A DNA stretch of 64,000 bases, taken from contig NZ_CP010536.1 of the NCBI RefSeq assembly GCF_000832305.1, positions 1,674,001 through 1,738,000 on the forward strand. The letters are read 5' to 3'. The position numbers and the translations under genes were made by a program. This document shows positions 18,598 through 28,138 of this stretch, piece by piece. Source of the DNA: Cupriavidus basilensis. Its GTDB lineage: Bacteria > Pseudomonadota > Gammaproteobacteria > Burkholderiales > Burkholderiaceae. The stretch's first letter is position 1. Every line of letters starts with the position of its first letter. The notes below the pieces were generated by a model. That model ran no database searches. It saw nothing but the letters and a program-made list of their open reading frames with translations, and was not told the origin of the DNA.

Positions 18598-19320
18598 TTA
18601 CTTCACGCCATCGGGGATGAAGACGTAGCCCAGGCCCCAGACCGTCTGGATGAAGCGTGGGTTGCCAGGATCGGGCTCGATCAGCTTGCGCAGCCGTGAG
18701 ATCTGCACGTCCAGGCTGCGGTCGAATACCTCGTACTCGCGGCCGCGTGCCATTTCCATGAGCTTCTCGCGCGACAGCGGCTGGCGCGGATGCCGGGCGA
18801 AGACCTTGAGCACCGAGAATTCGCCGGTGGTCAGGGTGATCTCTTCGTCATTTTTGGTCAGCGTGCGGGTAGCGAGGTTCAGCACGAAATCGCCAAAGGC
18901 GAAGGTTTCCGGGGTTTCGGAGGGCGCGCCGGGGACTTCGGCGGGGCCTTTGCGGCGCAGCACGGCGTGGATCCGCGCGATCAGTTCGCGCGGGTTGAAG
19001 GGCTTCGGCAGGTAGTCGTCGGCGCCCATTTCGAGGCCGACGATGCGGTCGACGTCCTCGCCCTTGGCGGTGAGCATGATGATGGGCGTCTGGTCGTTGG
19101 CGCCGCGCAGGCGCCGGCAGATCGACAGGCCGTCTTCACCGGGCATCATCAGGTCGAGCACTAGCAGGTCGAAACGTTCGCGCAACCAGAGCTTGTTCAT
19201 CGCGGTGGCGTTCTCAGCTACCAGTACGGTGAAGCCCTGTTCGCCAAGGTAACGGCGCAGCAGGTCGCGCAGACGGGGGTCGTCGTCCACGACGAGAATC
19301 TTGTGACTGGTATTTTCCAT
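18598..19320 (-). CDS. ompR: Response regulator OmpR
   Basis: 240 residues. The receiver domain (1-120) has the acidic DDD near residue 12, phospho-acceptor Asp56 in LLVLDLMMPGEDG and Lys in LPKPFNP. The winged-helix DNA-binding domain (about 135-235) ends with VWGLGYVF. It is the partner of the adjacent envZ and regulates porin and envelope genes in this family. ompR is first in the operon, so the promoter should lie in 19321-19575. Confidence 0.92.
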   Translation of the reverse strand: MENTSHKILVVDDDPRLRDLLRRYLGEQGFTVLVAENATAMNKLWLRERFDLLVLDLMMPGEDGLSICRRLRGANDQTPIIMLTAKGEDVDRIVGLEMGADDYLPKPFNPRELIARIHAVLRRKGPAEVPGAPSETPETFAFGDFVLNLATRTLTKNDEEITLTTGEFSVLKVFARHPRQPLSREKLMEMARGREYEVFDRSLDVQISRLRKLIEPDPGNPRFIQTVWGLGYVFIPDGVK

Positions 19321-19575
19321 GGCGGTATCTTAGCGACAAACGCTTTCGGTCAAAATGGCTTAACAAAAGGTTACATACTTTACCCCGAGGTATGAAGGCG
19401 CGCATCCACCCTGCGTTTAAACTGCCGCATACCGTTTCCGTAGCCAGTCCCACGGGGATTTCGTGGGCGTCCGCCGTGTAGTTCACTGCCATGACGTGGC
19501 GAGGCGGGGCTACTGGATGTCCGGCTTCCGGCGGTCCTGTAACCACCGTTTCCGAAGCCCAAACCGCCATTATCA

Positions 19576-19917
19576 ATGAAAGTTACCCGCAAGCGCGCCG
19601 GGCATACCCTTTCCCGCGCCGGCGCGACTGTTGCGCTGTTGCTTGCCGCTAGTGCGGGGCACCCGCAATCGCCTGGCATGGCGCATTTGTTCCCGGGCGC
19701 TGGCAAGCCAGCAGGCCGCGAGACCGCGCCGCGCAACGAGCGCGAGCGCTACAGCCAGGACGAGGCGCGAGCGCGCGCCGGAAAGACCCGCGGCGAGCGT
19801 GGCATGAACGAGCGCCTGCCCCACGCGTTCCCGAACGACAAGCTCTCGCCCGACGAGCGGCGCAAGCTGCGCCAGAACCTGTACGAACTCGGGCGGGAGA
19901 TGTACCAGGGGGGCTAG
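19576..19917 (+). CDS. Small exported protein of unknown function
   Basis: 113 residues. A basic N terminus and a hydrophobic VALLLAASAG stretch (about residues 19-28) look like a signal peptide. The rest is very hydrophilic, with many Arg/Glu/Asp, ending in a LSPDERRKLRQNLYELGREMY helix. That helix resembles short periplasmic helical proteins seen near OmpR genes in relatives, but I do not know a function. It is divergent from ompR. Confidence 0.65.
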   Translation: MKVTRKRAGHTLSRAGATVALLLAASAGHPQSPGMAHLFPGAGKPAGRETAPRNERERYSQDEARARAGKTRGERGMNERLPHAFPNDKLSPDERRKLRQNLYELGREMYQGG

Positions 19918-20027
19918 TGTCGAGGCACGCGAACATGCGTGCAGCTTGGCTCGGTGCGCGCCGAGCGCGATATCGGCGTGCGTCCTGCTTAAGCGCCATA
20001 GCCTCACAGCCCCATAACCTCACAGCC

Positions 20028-20924
20028 TCATGGCAGGCCGGCATGCGGCACTTCGACTTCCGTCATCAGGATACGACCCTCGCGTGAAGCGCGCCGCTGC
20101 GCCTCGTCGAAGTTCGGCGCGGCGGCCAGGAACAACGTGGTGCCACGCGGGCCACCCAGGGCGGCCGCGAAGATGCCCGTCCCGCAGGCAATCTCCTCAT
20201 CGATGCGCCCGCCCGGCATCACCCGCAATACGCGATTGCCGATGGCGTCGGCCACCCAGAGCGCACCTTGCGCATCTTGGGCGCACCCGTCCGGCGCTAC
20301 CTTGGCGCCGCCCAGCACCTGGCCGAGATCCGAACCAGCGGGCTGGCTGCCGAAGAGGGCCCAGTCACGGCGCGGGCCCAGCGAGCCATCCGCGTGCAGA
20401 TCGAAGGCCGAGATGCGATTGCCCAGGGTCTCGCCCACCACGAGGGACTTGCCGTCCGGCGTGATGACCGAGCCATTGGGGAAGAACAGGCCATCGGCTA
20501 CCACGGTCACCGAGCCATCCGGGTCGACCCGCGCCAGGCTCGCGGTGCGCATCGGGGCGCCGGCCATCAGGTCGAAACCGAAATTGCCCACATAGGCGCG
20601 GCCATGCTGGTCCACCACCATGTCGTTGAGGTGCCCGCTGGCGACGCCGGACAGGTCGGCGTGTACCACGAGGCTGCCGTCCGGTTCCCGGCGCAGCAGT
20701 TTGCGGTCGCGCATGGAGACGATCAGCAGGCGCCCGTCCGGCAGCCATCCCATGCCGGATGGCTGCTGCGGCACTTCGGCGATCTGTTCGACGGCGCCAT
20801 CCAGGCTCACCGCCATCACCCGATGGGTATAGAAATCCGACAGCCAGAGCCGGCCGTCGTGCCAGCGCAGTCCTTCCAGAAAGGTGTGCCCCTCGGTCAG
20901 GACCGATAGTTCCCGGTGCGCCAT
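20028..20924 (-). CDS. SMP-30/gluconolactonase-family lactonase
   Basis: 298 residues forming a six-bladed beta-propeller of the SMP-30/Gluconolactonase/LRE family. Visible features are E15 in the LTEGHTFLEGLRW start, a GHLNDMVVDQHGRAYVGNFG segment with the metal-binding Asn and Asp, and TPDGKSLVVGETLGNRI. Members are divalent-metal lactonases acting on sugar or other lactones. It is soluble. An M20 hydrolase gene lies downstream of it in the chromosome on the same strand but about 90 bases beyond its start, so an operon is not clear. Confidence 0.75.
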   Translation of the reverse strand: MAHRELSVLTEGHTFLEGLRWHDGRLWLSDFYTHRVMAVSLDGAVEQIAEVPQQPSGMGWLPDGRLLIVSMRDRKLLRREPDGSLVVHADLSGVASGHLNDMVVDQHGRAYVGNFGFDLMAGAPMRTASLARVDPDGSVTVVADGLFFPNGSVITPDGKSLVVGETLGNRISAFDLHADGSLGPRRDWALFGSQPAGSDLGQVLGGAKVAPDGCAQDAQGALWVADAIGNRVLRVMPGGRIDEEIACGTGIFAAALGGPRGTTLFLAAAPNFDEAQRRASREGRILMTEVEVPHAGLP

Positions 20925-21016
20925 GCGGTGTCTCCGTTGTGATCTTTCGATCTTGTGATTGGTGTGCCTACATCCAATACGATTTGTGCCGGGACCGCAA
21001 GCGCGCCGCGGTGGGG

Positions 21017-22291
21017 TCAGGCGCGGGGCTGGAAATGCCGCAGGAAGTCGACGAAGACCTCGGCCGCGAGCTGGGCGTCGTCGGTCGTGATGGTTTCCAG
21101 CGGGTTGTGGCTGATGCCGCCGTTGCCGCAGCGCACGAAGAGCATCGCCACGTCGGTCATGCGCTGCATCATCATGGCGTCGTGGCCGGCGCCCGAGGGC
21201 AGCTCGAACGCATCCAGCCCGCGCTTCTTGAGCACCGCGCCGAACTGGTCCATCAGCCAGCGCGCGCAGGGCGCGTTGTTGACCGGCGTCACCCGCTCAA
21301 TAGCGGCGCCGAGGCCGCGACGCTCGGCGATGGCCTGGATGCCGGCCACGATGTCGGCAATGGCGGCTTCGCGGATGCTGTCTTCGCCGGCACGGATATC
21401 CATCGAGAACACGCATTCGGCGGGGATGACGTTGCTCGACCCGTTGGGCACCTGCAACTGGCCCACCGTGCCCACCAGCGTCGGCACTTGCCCGCAGCGC
21501 TGCTCTACCAGCAGCACCATCTCCGCTGCCGCCGCCGCGGCGTCCTTGCGCAGGGTCATGGGCGTGGTGCCGGCGTGGCTGGCCAGGCCCTCCACGCGGA
21601 CCTGGAAGCGGCTGCTGCCGGCAATCTGCGTGACCACGCCCAGCGGCAGGCCGTGGTGCAGCAAGACCGGGCCTTGCTCGATATGGACTTCGACAAAGCC
21701 ATGCAGGCTGGCGGGGTCCACCGCCGCGGCGCGCAGCGCATCGACGCCGCCCGCGCCCGGCAGGCCAGAGGCGGCCAGGGCTTCGCGCAGCGTCACGCCG
21801 TCGGCGTCGGCACGATCCAGCAGGGCCGGGTCGAAGCGGCCGGCCAGCACGCTGCTGGCCAGGAAGCTGGTCTTGAAGCGCAGGCCTTCTTCCTCGGCAA
21901 AGCCCACGACCTCGAAGTGATAGGGCAGGCGGATGCCGGCCGCGTTGAGCGCCCCAACCACCGCCACGGGCAGCAAGATGCCAAGCCGGCCGTCATAGCG
22001 CCCGCCGTTGCGCACGGTGTCGAAGTGCGAGCCCGTCATCAGCACGCGCGCGCCATCGCCCACGGCAGGATCGGCGGCGTAGCGGCCGATCACGTTGCCG
22101 ATGGCGTCGATGCGGACCTGCATGCCCGCCGCCTCCATCCATGCCGCCAGCTGGGCCTGCGCGGCGCGGTGGGCCGGGGTCAGGTAGGCGCAGGTCAGGC
22201 CGCCTTCCATATCCGAGAAGCGGGCCAGCGCCGCGGCCTGGTCGAGAATGGTCTGGCCAAGCGGGAGGAGTGGGGAGGCGGATCGGGTCAT
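21017..22291 (-). CDS. M20 family hydrolase (allantoate amidohydrolase / N-carbamoyl-L-amino-acid hydrolase type)
   Basis: 424 residues. Metal-site motifs are MTGSHFDTVRNGGRYDGRLG, GFAEEEG (catalytic Glu) and a late GAGHDAMMM. The dimerisation domain has HAGTTPM. This is the AllC/HyuC branch, which cleaves N-carbamoyl or ureido groups. A paralogue lies at 35977-37224. A seven-unit 9-bp repeat lies immediately upstream of its start, between it and the hpnD-like gene. Confidence 0.85.
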   Translation of the reverse strand: MTRSASPLLPLGQTILDQAAALARFSDMEGGLTCAYLTPAHRAAQAQLAAWMEAAGMQVRIDAIGNVIGRYAADPAVGDGARVLMTGSHFDTVRNGGRYDGRLGILLPVAVVGALNAAGIRLPYHFEVVGFAEEEGLRFKTSFLASSVLAGRFDPALLDRADADGVTLREALAASGLPGAGGVDALRAAAVDPASLHGFVEVHIEQGPVLLHHGLPLGVVTQIAGSSRFQVRVEGLASHAGTTPMTLRKDAAAAAAEMVLLVEQRCGQVPTLVGTVGQLQVPNGSSNVIPAECVFSMDIRAGEDSIREAAIADIVAGIQAIAERRGLGAAIERVTPVNNAPCARWLMDQFGAVLKKRGLDAFELPSGAGHDAMMMQRMTDVAMLFVRCGNGGISHNPLETITTDDAQLAAEVFVDFLRHFQPRA

Positions 22292-22300
22292 GGCAGCTCG

Positions 22301-22366
22301 GGCATTGAAGGCATTGACAGCATTGAAGGCAGCGAAAGCAGCGAAAGCAGCGAAAGCAGCGAAAGC
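22301..22366. repeat. 9-bp tandem repeat, seven units
   Basis: Seven 9-bp units, three of the GCATTGAAG type and four of the GCAGCGAAA type, followed by a partial unit. The array begins 10 bases from the start codon of the M20 hydrolase (22291), so its length could affect leader spacing or translation of that gene. Confidence 0.85.
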
Positions 22367-22397
22367 AGGTGGCGGTGCAAAAGGCAGGACGTGGCGT

Positions 22398-23234
22398 TCA
22401 GCGGTTGCGCATCCACGTTTTCCATGCGACCCACAGCTTGCGCATGGGCGTGAGCGAGATGCGCTGGTTCAGCACCTGGAACTCGCTCGCCTCCAGCTCG
22501 TCCAGCAGCGTCTGGTAGATCGCACCCATGACCAGGCCAGCGCGCTGGGCGCGGCGCTCGGCAGCGGGCAACAGCGCCAGCGCCTCGCGGTACAGCGTGC
22601 GGGCCTGCTCGGCCTGGTAACGCATCAGCGCGACGAAGCGATCGGAGTGCGTGGCCTGGTTGACCTCGGAGACCGGCACCTGGAAGCGCTGCAGCGTGTT
22701 GACCGGCAGGTAGATCCGGCCGCGCCGGGCGTCCTCGCCCACATCGCGCAGGATATTGACCATCTGCAGCGACAAGCCCATCTTTTCAGCGTATTCGAGC
22801 GTGCGCGGATCCGTGTGGCCGAGGATGCGGGCGCTCATGGTGCCGACCACGCCGGCCACGCAATGGCAATAGCGCGCGAGCGCGATGTCATCCAGGTAGC
22901 GCGACTGGTTGAGGTCCATCTCCATGCCTTCGAGCACTTCGTTGAACATCGGCTGGGTCAGCCCATAGGCTTGCGCGTGCGGCTGCAGCGCCTTGGTCAC
23001 GGGATGGGTCGGCGCGCCGTTGAACATCTGGGCGAGCTCGTTGCGCCACCAGGCCAGTTTTTGATAGGCCACGCTGGCGTCCTGGGTGTCGTCCACGACA
23101 TCGTCGACCTCCCGGCACCACGCATAGAGGGCGGTAATGGCCTGCCGCCGCTCGGGCGCCAGGAACAGGAAGCTGTAATAGAAGCTGGAGCCGCTCTGCG
23201 CGGCTTTCTCTTGGCAATACTGATCGGGCGTCAC
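22398..23234 (-). CDS. hpnD: Squalene/phytoene synthase family protein, presqualene diphosphate synthase-like
   Basis: 278 residues, trans-isoprenyl diphosphate synthase (head-to-head) family. The first Asp-rich motif is REVDDVVDD (about residues 41-49) and the second is NILRDVGEDARRGRIYLP (about 160-177). The best match in style is HpnD, which makes presqualene diphosphate for hopanoids, but the usual partners HpnC and HpnE are not in this window. A phytoene-synthase-like role is the alternative. Confidence 0.75.
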   Translation of the reverse strand: MTPDQYCQEKAAQSGSSFYYSFLFLAPERRQAITALYAWCREVDDVVDDTQDASVAYQKLAWWRNELAQMFNGAPTHPVTKALQPHAQAYGLTQPMFNEVLEGMEMDLNQSRYLDDIALARYCHCVAGVVGTMSARILGHTDPRTLEYAEKMGLSLQMVNILRDVGEDARRGRIYLPVNTLQRFQVPVSEVNQATHSDRFVALMRYQAEQARTLYREALALLPAAERRAQRAGLVMGAIYQTLLDELEASEFQVLNQRISLTPMRKLWVAWKTWMRNR

Positions 23235-23859
23235 GCCAGGCTCGGGTCGGTGAATTGGGGGGCTATTGGGGGGCTAGTGCCTGCGCTGTCGCCCCGGCAA
23301 CCTGGCCGGCGCGGGGTGGCCGGTGTGGCGAGATGGCGCGATGGGCTAGCCAGGGGGGCCGTGCCAGGAGCCGCGATTTCCCGTCGTCAAGCCATTCCAC
23401 GGCAGGGGACAAGGCAGCGCGGGCGACGGACCGGATTGTAACATCGCCCTCCCGGCGGCAGCGGCCAAGGGCGAGGGCGCCGTCGCGCGCTGCGGCCTGC
23501 GCGGATATCTCGCGCTGCGGCATTTGGCCGCGCCAGGCGCGATGCCTGCGTCCGACTTGGGACCCAGGGTGAGCACCGCGTTTGAAAAGTGCGTTTCCGG
23601 CATCCCCCTGCGCGCGCCATTTGACGCTTTCAGCTTCACGCCGTTACATTACTGACCGGTGAGTTATTAATCACCGCCACTCCGCGCCGTGCCTGCCGCA
23701 GTGCAAACAATGCCGACAGTGCCAACAGTGTCACCCCAACAGTGCCACCGATCTAACGCTTAACTCATGCCAGTGCCTCATCCCGGGCCGGAAGTTGCGG
23801 CCATTGAAGTGCCTTTTTCCACGCTTTGCGGTGCGAACGCGTTCGCGGCCGGCTTGCGC
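23235..23859. other. Gene-free region upstream of the RND efflux genes
   Basis: About 625 bases between divergent hpnD and the RND adaptor gene. It holds GC-rich sequence without a believable gene, a near-perfect palindrome at 23648-23667 and a loose 9-bp repeat (AACAGTGCC-like) around 23700-23750. No regulator gene is present, although RND operons commonly have one next to them. Confidence 0.6.
23648..23667. promoter_or_regulatory. Candidate operator upstream of the RND efflux operon
   Basis: A 20-base imperfect palindrome (16 of 20 positions symmetrical) centred on ACCGGT, flanked by TTACT and AGTTA half-sites. It lies about 200 bases before the adaptor start and close to AT-rich sequence that could be a promoter. 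The size and symmetry suit a TetR-type repressor, but no repressor gene is adjacent. Confidence 0.35.
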
Positions 23860-24963
23860 ATGCGCGGTCGCGGCGCGCTGGTGACCCTGCTGCTGCTCGC
23901 CGGGGTGGCGCTGGCGGGTTGCAGCCGTGAGGCAGAAAAGGCGCCAGAGATCCGCCCGGTGCGCCTGATGCAGTTGCAGCCGGGGGTAGGCAAGACGGAG
24001 GTCGAGTTCTCGGGCGATGTGCGGCCCCGGATCGAGTCGCGGCTAGGCTTTCGCGTGGGCGGCAAGATTGCCGCGCGCCTGGTCGACGTGGGCGCCACCG
24101 TGCGCAGGGGCCAGCCGCTTGCCCGCCTGGACCCCACCGACCTCGGCCTGGCGGAAGCCGGCTCGCGGGCCCAGTACGACGCGGCCAAGACCGACCGCGA
24201 CCTCGCCGAGGCCGATCTGAAGCGCTACAACGAGCTGTTCGCCAAGAAGTTCATCAGCGCGGCCGAGCAGCAACGCCGCCAGGCCACCTTTGACTCCGCC
24301 GCCTCCCGCCTGCGCCAGGCCGAGGCGGGGCTGCGCAACCAGTCCAACCAGACCGCCTACGGCGTGCTCGCCGCCGACGCCGATGGCGTGGTGACCCTGA
24401 TCGAGGCAGAAGTCGGCCAGGTCGTGGCGGCCGGCCAGTCGGTCGTGCGGGTGGCGCAAACCGCAGAGAAAGAGGTCGCGGTTGGCCTGCCGGAGGATCA
24501 GGTCGAGCGCCTGCGCGGCATCTCCGACGTCACCGTGCGCACCTGGGCCGAGCCCGGCCGGGCGCTGCCAGGCCACGTGCGCGAGATTTCGCCAATGGCC
24601 GACCCGGTGACGCGCACTTACGCGGCGCGCATCAGCGTGCCCAATCCACCGGCTGACTTCAAGTTCGGCATGACCGCCGTGGTCACCTTCACCCGCACCA
24701 GCGACGATGCCGCGCTGCGGGTGCCGCTCTCCGCGCTGCTGCAAAAGCAGGGCAGCAACCAGGTCTGGGTGTATGACGCGGCGACGGGCGCCGTGCAGCC
24801 GGTCAACGTGACATTGGGCGAGCTTCAGGGCAACGAGATCCAGGTCAGGCAGGGGCTGTCGCCCGGCCAGACCATCGTCACCGCGGGCGTGCACCTGCTC
24901 AAGCCCGGGCAGAAGGTCAAGCCGCTGCAGGCCGTGGCGCCCACGCCGGCCGTGCGCAACTAA
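23860..24963 (+). CDS. RND efflux periplasmic adaptor lipoprotein
   Basis: 367 residues from the ATG at 23860. I prefer this start because it gives a classic lipoprotein signal: charged MRGRG, a hydrophobic run, and the lipobox LAGC with Cys at residue 21. The longer reading from 23767 would bury the signal. The mature part has lipoyl-like half motifs, a coiled-coil hairpin region (about 95-165) and beta-barrel domains of the MexA/AcrA family. It links the inner-membrane pump encoded just downstream to an outer-membrane channel, which is not encoded here. Confidence 0.88.
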   Translation: MRGRGALVTLLLLAGVALAGCSREAEKAPEIRPVRLMQLQPGVGKTEVEFSGDVRPRIESRLGFRVGGKIAARLVDVGATVRRGQPLARLDPTDLGLAEAGSRAQYDAAKTDRDLAEADLKRYNELFAKKFISAAEQQRRQATFDSAASRLRQAEAGLRNQSNQTAYGVLAADADGVVTLIEAEVGQVVAAGQSVVRVAQTAEKEVAVGLPEDQVERLRGISDVTVRTWAEPGRALPGHVREISPMADPVTRTYAARISVPNPPADFKFGMTAVVTFTRTSDDAALRVPLSALLQKQGSNQVWVYDAATGAVQPVNVTLGELQGNEIQVRQGLSPGQTIVTAGVHLLKPGQKVKPLQAVAPTPAVRN

Positions 24964-24972
24964 GGCGCCGGC

Positions 24973-27900
24973 ATGGATCACTCCCGTTTCAACCTGTCCC
25001 GCTGGGCCCTGGAGCACCAGCCGCTGACCCGTTACCTGCTGGTGGTGCTGTTGCTGGGCGGGCTCTTTGCCTTTTTTCAGCTCGGCCAGGACGAAGACCC
25101 GCCTTTCACCTTCCGCGTGATGGTGGTGCAGGCGTTCTGGCCCGGCGCCACCGCCGAGCAGATAGCGGTGCAGGTCACCGACAAGATCGAGCGCCAGCTG
25201 CAGGAAGTGCCCTACGCCGACAAGATCCGCAGCTTCTCCAAGCCCGGCGAGACCACGGTGATCTTCCAGCTCAAGGACACCGCGCCGGCCAAGGACACCG
25301 CGCAGATCTGGTACACCGTGCGCAAGAAGGTCGGCGACATCGCGCAGACGCTGCCGCCGGGCGTGCGCGGGCCGTTCTTCAATGACGAGTTTGGCGACGT
25401 GTATGGCTCCATCTACGCGCTCTCGGCCGACGGCTTCAACTACAAGGAGCTGCGCGAGTACGCGGACCTGGTGCGCCAGCAGCTGCTGCGTGTGCCGTCC
25501 GTCGCCAAGGTGTCGCTGATCGGGCTGCAGGACGAGAAGGTCTACATCGAATTCAACCAGGCGCGCTTTGCCCAGCTCGGGCTGGACATCAATGCGATCG
25601 CCGACCAGATCTCGCAGCAAAACAGCATGACCGCCAGCGGCGTGCTGGTGACCCCGGGAGACAACCTGCAGGTGCGCTTGTCGGGCCAGTTCGCCAATGT
25701 GGCCGACCTGGAAAACCTGGTGCTGCGCGGCCCCAACGGCATTGCCAATATCCGCCTGGGCGATATCGCCCATGTGTACCGTGGCTATGTCGATCCGCCG
25801 GCCAGCAAGATGCGCTTCCAGGGCAAGGAGGTGATCGGGCTGGGCATCTCGATGGAGCGCGGCGGCGACATCATCGCCATGGGCAAGAACCTGCGTGCCG
25901 CGATGGACGGCTTGCGCGGGCAGCTGCCCGTCGGCATCGAGCTGGACCAGGTGCAAAACCAGCCCGAAGCCGTGGAGCGGTCGGTGGGCGAGTTCGTGCA
26001 CGTGCTGATCGAGGCCGTGGTGATCGTGCTGGGCGTGAGCTTTGTCTCGCTCGGGCTGCATACCAAGCCGCTGCGCATCGATGTGCGCCCGGGCCTGGTG
26101 GTGGCGCTGACCATTCCGCTGGTGCTCGCCGTCACGTTCCTGTTCATGAACATCTTCGGCATCGGCCTGCACAAGATATCGCTCGGGGCGCTGATCGTGG
26201 CGCTGGGGCTGTTGGTCGACGACGCCATCATCGCCGTGGAGATGATGGTGCGCAAGCTGGAGGAGGGCTTCTCCAAGATGGAAGCCGCCACCTTCGCCTA
26301 CACCTCCACCGCCATGCCGATGCTGACCGGCACGCTGATCACCGCCGCCGGCTTCCTGCCGGTGGGGCTGGCGCGCTCCACCGTGGGCGAGTACACCTTC
26401 GCCATTTTCGCCGTGACCGCGATGGCGCTGGTGCTGTCGTGGCTGGCCGCGGTCTACTTCACGCCCTACCTGGGCTACCTGCTGCTCAAGGCGCGGCCCG
26501 CCGGCGAAGGCGAGCAGCACGAGGTGTTCGATACGCCGTTCTACAACCGCTTCCGCCGCCTGGTGCACTGGTGCGTGACGTGGCGCAAGACGGTGATCGT
26601 CATCACGCTGGTGGCCTTTGGCCTCGGGCTTTACGCCTTCAAGTTCGTGGAGAAGCAGTTTTTCCCGGACTCGAGCCGCCCGGAGCTGATGGTGGAGCTG
26701 TGGCTGCCGGAGGGCACCAGCTTTGCGCAGACCGAGGCCGAGGCCAAGCGCTTCGAGGCCGCGCTGCGCGGGGACCGCGAGATTGCCAGCCTGACCAGCT
26801 TTGTCGGCAGCGGCGCGCCGCGCTTCTACCTGCCGCTGGACCAGATCTTCCCGCAGACCAATGTGGCGCAGGTGATCGTGATGCCGGCCGAAGTCGCGCT
26901 GCGCGCCCGGGTGCGCCAACGCGTGGTGGACCTGCTGGCGCGCGATTTCCCGCAGTTGCGCGGCCGCGTCAAGCTGCTGCCGAACGGCCCGCCCGTGCCC
27001 TATCCGGTGCAGTTCCGCGTGATCGGGCCGGAAGCGGCCGGCGTGCGCAAGCTGGCTGACGAGGTCAGGGCGGTGGTGAGCGCCAACCCCAACACCGTGG
27101 GGGTCAACGACAACTGGAACGAGAGCGTCAAGGTGCTGCGCCTGGACATCGACCAGGACCGCGCGCGCGCGCTCGGCGTCAGCACCACCGCGATTGCGCG
27201 GGTGACCCAGACGGTGCTGACCGGCGTGGCGGTGGGGCAATACCGCGATGGCGACAAGCTGATCGATATCCTGATGCGCGCGCCGCGCAACGAGCGCGAC
27301 GCCATGTCCGACCTGCAGAACGTGCAGGTGCCCACCGCCAGCGGCCGCGTGGTGCCGCTGACCCAGGTCGCGCGCATCGCTTTTCGCTCCGAGCCGGGCG
27401 TGATCTGGCGCGAGAACCGCGACTTTGGCGTGACCGTGCAGGCCGACGTGGCCGAAGGCATCCAGGGTCCCACCGTGACGGCGCAGATCAATCCCAGGCT
27501 GGACAAGCTGCGCGCGCAGCTGCCGGCGGGCTACCGCATCACGGTGGCCGGGGCGGAAGAAGAAAGCGGCAAGGCCGGCGCGTCGATCGCCGCGCAGCTG
27601 CCGCTGTGCATCTTCCTGATCTTCACGCTGCTGATGCTGCAGCTGCACAGCTTCTCGCGCTCGCTGATGGTGTTCCTGACCGGGCCGCTTGGCCTGATCG
27701 GTGCCGCCGCCACGCTGCTGCTGCTCAACGCACCGATGGGCTTTGTCGCGCAGCTTGGCATCACCGCGCTGCTCGGCATGATCATCCGCAACTCGGTGAT
27801 CCTGGTCGACCAGATCGAGCAGGACATCCGTGCCGGCGCGCCGGTGTGGGATGCCATCGTCGAATCCGCCGTGCGGCGCTGCCGCCCGATCATCCTGACC

Positions 27901-28086
27901 GCGGCAGCGGCTGTGCTGGCCATGATCCCGCTGTCGCGCTCCGTGTTCTGGGGGCCGATGGCGGTTGCCATCATGGGCGGGCTGGTGATTGCGACGGCGT
28001 TGACGCTGCTGTTCCTGCCGGCGCTGTATGCGGCCTGGTTCCGGGTCAAGGCGCCGGAGCCGGGCGGGGCGGTGCTGGCACGCTGA
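24973..28086 (+). CDS. RND efflux transporter, inner-membrane pump
   Basis: 1,037 residues, the normal RND length. It has an N-terminal helix, two large periplasmic loops and twelve membrane helices. The proton-relay Asp-Asp pair is in LGLLVDDAIIAVE (about residue 416). The C-terminal half has GMIIRNSVILVDQIEQ. It is a multidrug-type proton antiporter rather than a clear metal pump. It starts nine bases after the adaptor stop. No outer-membrane factor gene follows, so it must borrow a TolC-like channel. Confidence 0.9.
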   Translation: MDHSRFNLSRWALEHQPLTRYLLVVLLLGGLFAFFQLGQDEDPPFTFRVMVVQAFWPGATAEQIAVQVTDKIERQLQEVPYADKIRSFSKPGETTVIFQLKDTAPAKDTAQIWYTVRKKVGDIAQTLPPGVRGPFFNDEFGDVYGSIYALSADGFNYKELREYADLVRQQLLRVPSVAKVSLIGLQDEKVYIEFNQARFAQLGLDINAIADQISQQNSMTASGVLVTPGDNLQVRLSGQFANVADLENLVLRGPNGIANIRLGDIAHVYRGYVDPPASKMRFQGKEVIGLGISMERGGDIIAMGKNLRAAMDGLRGQLPVGIELDQVQNQPEAVERSVGEFVHVLIEAVVIVLGVSFVSLGLHTKPLRIDVRPGLVVALTIPLVLAVTFLFMNIFGIGLHKISLGALIVALGLLVDDAIIAVEMMVRKLEEGFSKMEAATFAYTSTAMPMLTGTLITAAGFLPVGLARSTVGEYTFAIFAVTAMALVLSWLAAVYFTPYLGYLLLKARPAGEGEQHEVFDTPFYNRFRRLVHWCVTWRKTVIVITLVAFGLGLYAFKFVEKQFFPDSSRPELMVELWLPEGTSFAQTEAEAKRFEAALRGDREIASLTSFVGSGAPRFYLPLDQIFPQTNVAQVIVMPAEVALRARVRQRVVDLLARDFPQLRGRVKLLPNGPPVPYPVQFRVIGPEAAGVRKLADEVRAVVSANPNTVGVNDNWNESVKVLRLDIDQDRARALGVSTTAIARVTQTVLTGVAVGQYRDGDKLIDILMRAPRNERDAMSDLQNVQVPTASGRVVPLTQVARIAFRSEPGVIWRENRDFGVTVQADVAEGIQGPTVTAQINPRLDKLRAQLPAGYRITVAGAEEESGKAGASIAAQLPLCIFLIFTLLMLQLHSFSRSLMVFLTGPLGLIGAAATLLLLNAPMGFVAQLGITALLGMIIRNSVILVDQIEQDIRAGAPVWDAIVESAVRRCRPIILTAAAAVLAMIPLSRSVFWGPMAVAIMGGLVIATALTLLFLPALYAAWFRVKAPEPGGAVLAR

Positions 28087-28138
28087 GCACGCGCCCGGGC
28101 GTGCTCTGGCGGTAGCGCCGCCAGGCACGCTCCCTATC

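Noticed and set aside
24043..28128. 1,361-codon open frame antisense to the RND genes
   Set aside because: It is a high-GC shadow: composition is His/Gly/Arg/Ala-rich with no domain, and it covers well-supported RND adaptor and pump genes on the other strand.
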